From the NCBI GenBank assembly GCA_025454565.1, contig JALOOE010000097.1, positions 1 through 7,573 of the forward strand: a stretch of 7,573 nt of DNA, read 5' to 3'. A program made the position numbers and the translations under genes. This document shows positions 6,062 to 7,573 of the stretch, piece by piece. Below the pieces are notes generated by a model. That model saw only the letters and a list, made by a program, of their open reading frames with translations. It was not told the DNA's origin and searched no databases. Numbering within the stretch: the stretch's first letter is position 1; each line of letters starts with the position of its first letter. The stretch is from Anaerolineae bacterium (lineage in GTDB: Bacteria > Chloroflexota > Anaerolineae > CG2-30-64-16).

Positions 6062-6211
6062 TCAATAATCCAGATGCGCCGTGAGGCGGAGTCGACTCGC
6101 ACTCATGCGCATGATCAACCCGCGCGGATTGCCTGCGGGATCGTGCAGGCGCCGTCGAGCACTAAAGACGGTCGCAGTCGTCGCCAGGTATCGGGCCTGT
6201 GCCAGTTCCAT
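6062..6211 (-). CDS. Possible 49-aa basic small protein
   Basis: An ATG at 6211 opens 49 codons ending in TGA (6064-6062) between the two intact DUF1254 genes. It is preceded by a strong Shine-Dalgarno, GGGAGG at 6222-6217, with 5-nt spacing, better than those of the flanking genes. It begins 26 nt after the 433-aa stop and ends 14 nt before the 460-aa start, so it would fit as a middle cistron. The product starts MELAQARYLATTATVFSARR and has eight Arg and no Lys; I recognise no family and see no signal peptide or membrane helix. It does not resemble the DUF1254 copies. It could be a real small protein, a remnant of a gene lost when the paralogs rearranged, or a chance ORF in GC-rich sequence. 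The ribosome site is the main reason to list it. Confidence 0.35.
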   Translation of the reverse strand: MELAQARYLATTATVFSARRRLHDPAGNPRGLIMRMSASRLRLTAHLDY

Positions 6212-6237
6212 GATCGCCTCCCGCAGCGTGCCTGTTT

Positions 6238-7539
6238 CTATCTTGCCTTCAGCACCGGCGGCGCCTGCCACGACCCGTCCCGGATGGCCGGTCCTGGTTG
6301 GTAGCAACGGAAGGTCAGGCCGAAGTCCCCGGCCGGGACCGGCAGCCAATTTGCTTCCTGTCCCGCGCCCGGCGCCTCGTGCTGCACGTACAGCGTGAAC
6401 CCACCGTCCGCGTCCTTCTGCAGCGCCGGGACCAGGGGCGAGTTGATGACGTAGCGGTCGATCGGGTTGGCGTACAGGAACTTGTCGGCGGTGTAGACGG
6501 TCAGCGACCAGAACGCGTCAACCGGCGGGAGCTTGTCCGCCGCGAACTTGATCCGGTACCGGTGCGCCCCGTTGAAGGCCTCCCCGTCGGCGTCGCGCTG
6601 GTAGCCGACCCCGAGATATTCTTCCGCCGCGTTGCCGAAGATGCCGAGCAGCGCGCCGACCGCGCGAATCTCGTAATCGTGCCCCAGGTACTCCCGGCTG
6701 CCGAACAGCTCGGCAGAGGAGCGGACCGTAGGCGCGCGGCGGTACATCCGCTGCAGCCCGGCAGCCATCCCCTGCGCCACCGCCGCACCGGTTTCCTCGT
6801 CGGCCGGCGCAAAGGGTGCGCCGGGCACAATCCCGAGCTGAGCGAACCGCTCGCGCAGCTCGATTTCGTCGTCCAGCGCGGGCATGTATTGGAGCAGCGC
6901 GTTGAGGATCGTGAAGAACTGCAATGACTCGGTCTCCTTGCGCACGTCGATCGGCCGGACATCGGTGAACGGCGCGGCGGGTGTGCGCGGCGGCAGATTC
7001 CAGTATTCCGACAGCGTGCGGATCTGGTAGCCGTCCTGGATCGCGTGCACGTTGGCGATGTCGGCCGGGTCGAAGAGCTGGGTGCGATACAGCCCGAACG
7101 CGATCCGCGTCGGGACGTGGAACACGGCCTTGACGCCGGCCGGCCACTCTCCGACCCAATCGGGTCCGGCGACCAGGAAATCGCCGCCGGCATGGCCGTT
7201 CGTGCGAGGTGTGACATAGCCGACAATGTAGGTGTACAGGTCGAACAGCTCCAGCCCGACATAGCGCCCCGCGTCGAACGGCGGGATGGTCAGCACGACC
7301 GGCTCAGCGCGCAGGTCGAGCCACGCGTACGAGTAGGGCGTATCGACGTTGGGTGCGACGATGGCCCGCTCCGCGGGAGTGGCGACGTTGCGGGCGTGTC
7401 CGATGCGGTTGAACGGTGCTCTGAACTCCGGCGAAGTCGGATCGAGCGCCTGGCGGTGCATGATGGCGTAGCAATCCACCGTCGGGTAACCATAGAGGTA
7501 CGCTTGCTCCGCCAGTGCAACCAACTCTTCCGTAGTCAT
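6238..7539 (-). CDS. DUF1254/DUF1214 domain protein (433-aa copy)
   Basis: This 433-aa protein has an N-terminal DUF1254 region (about residues 60-195) and a C-terminal DUF1214 region (about 325-425). The molecular function of the family is unknown. Signatures are ELVALAEQAYLYGYP at the N-terminus, APNVDTPYSYAWLDL (62-76), VVLTIPPFDAGRYVG, RTNGHAGGDFLVAGPDW (112-128), RSSAELFGSREYLG (273-286), FWSLTVYT (343-350), FTLYVQHEAPG (381-391) and NWLPVPAGDFGLTFRCY (397-413). No signal peptide is present, so a cytoplasmic location is likely, although some family members elsewhere are exported. The start at ATG 7539 has AGAGGA (7550-7545) 5 nt upstream; an ATG at 7554 and a TTG at 7560 are in frame but lack such a site. 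It is the first gene of the minus-strand cluster in view and the closest intact relative of the pseudogene. No promoter is recognisable in the 34 bases left before the window edge. Confidence 0.9.
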   Translation of the reverse strand: MTTEELVALAEQAYLYGYPTVDCYAIMHRQALDPTSPEFRAPFNRIGHARNVATPAERAIVAPNVDTPYSYAWLDLRAEPVVLTIPPFDAGRYVGLELFDLYTYIVGYVTPRTNGHAGGDFLVAGPDWVGEWPAGVKAVFHVPTRIAFGLYRTQLFDPADIANVHAIQDGYQIRTLSEYWNLPPRTPAAPFTDVRPIDVRKETESLQFFTILNALLQYMPALDDEIELRERFAQLGIVPGAPFAPADEETGAAVAQGMAAGLQRMYRRAPTVRSSAELFGSREYLGHDYEIRAVGALLGIFGNAAEEYLGVGYQRDADGEAFNGAHRYRIKFAADKLPPVDAFWSLTVYTADKFLYANPIDRYVINSPLVPALQKDADGGFTLYVQHEAPGAGQEANWLPVPAGDFGLTFRCYQPGPAIRDGSWQAPPVLKAR

Positions 7540-7573
7540 TGCTTTCCTCTTCATTTTCAATGGTAGGGGCGAT

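Noticed and set aside
5385..6068. A 227-codon open frame on the plus strand opposite the 460-aa gene
   Set aside because: It lies entirely antisense to a gene with clear family motifs, its product has no recognisable domain, and long antisense frames are common in GC-rich codon-biased DNA.
6119..6142. A CCCGC/GCGGG inverted repeat between the two intact DUF1254 genes
   Set aside because: A 5-bp stem with a long loop and no T-run is expected by chance in GC-rich sequence.
6298..6927. A 209-codon plus-strand open frame opposite the 433-aa gene
   Set aside because: It is a shadow of the DUF1254/DUF1214 coding sequence, with an Arg/Val-rich composition typical of antisense translation.

Overview
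The window looks like a GC-rich bacterial chromosome. Three things point tentatively to a Chloroflexota-like aerobe: a caa3/aa3-type oxidase with a short five-helix subunit III, a FixH-like lipoprotein and polyferredoxin directly downstream, and short low-complexity tandem repeats between and inside genes. This taxonomic guess is an inference from gene style, since no rRNA or marker gene is present. No rRNA, tRNA, CRISPR array, transposase or phage gene was seen.

The plus-strand half (1-4110) is an oxidase gene cluster. It starts with the C-terminal tail of cytochrome c oxidase subunit I (ctaD), followed by a 98-bp gap holding an inverted array of 7-bp repeats. Then come subunit III (ctaE), the small subunit IV (ctaF-like), a FixH/YtkA-like lipoprotein with a His/Met-rich motif, a CcoG/FixG/NapH-type membrane iron-sulfur protein, and a family 2 glycosyltransferase. 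Spacing is 10 nt, 4 nt, an 11-nt overlap and a 4-nt ATGA overlap, so the last five genes are very probably one operon. The lipoprotein and polyferredoxin together resemble an electron-transfer or copper-handling accessory module for the oxidase. The polyferredoxin gene carries two unusual in-frame insertions: one built around a 10-bp inverted repeat, and one a hexamer microsatellite coding for five Asp-Arg pairs.

The minus-strand half (7539 down to 4118) converges on the first and is a tandem family of DUF1254/DUF1214 proteins. Reading 5' to 3' on the minus strand there is an intact 433-aa copy, a possible 49-aa small ORF with a strong ribosome binding site, an intact but divergent 460-aa copy, and a heavily decayed third copy. 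The decayed copy still shows its ribosome binding site, an ATA where a start codon is expected, two in-frame internal deletions, two single-base frameshifts and a lost C-terminus. The function of this family is not established and nothing here fixes it.

No wholly new system is evident. The points most worth a second look are the repeat-derived insertions in the polyferredoxin, the heptamer array, the fossil DUF1254 paralog and the small ORF.
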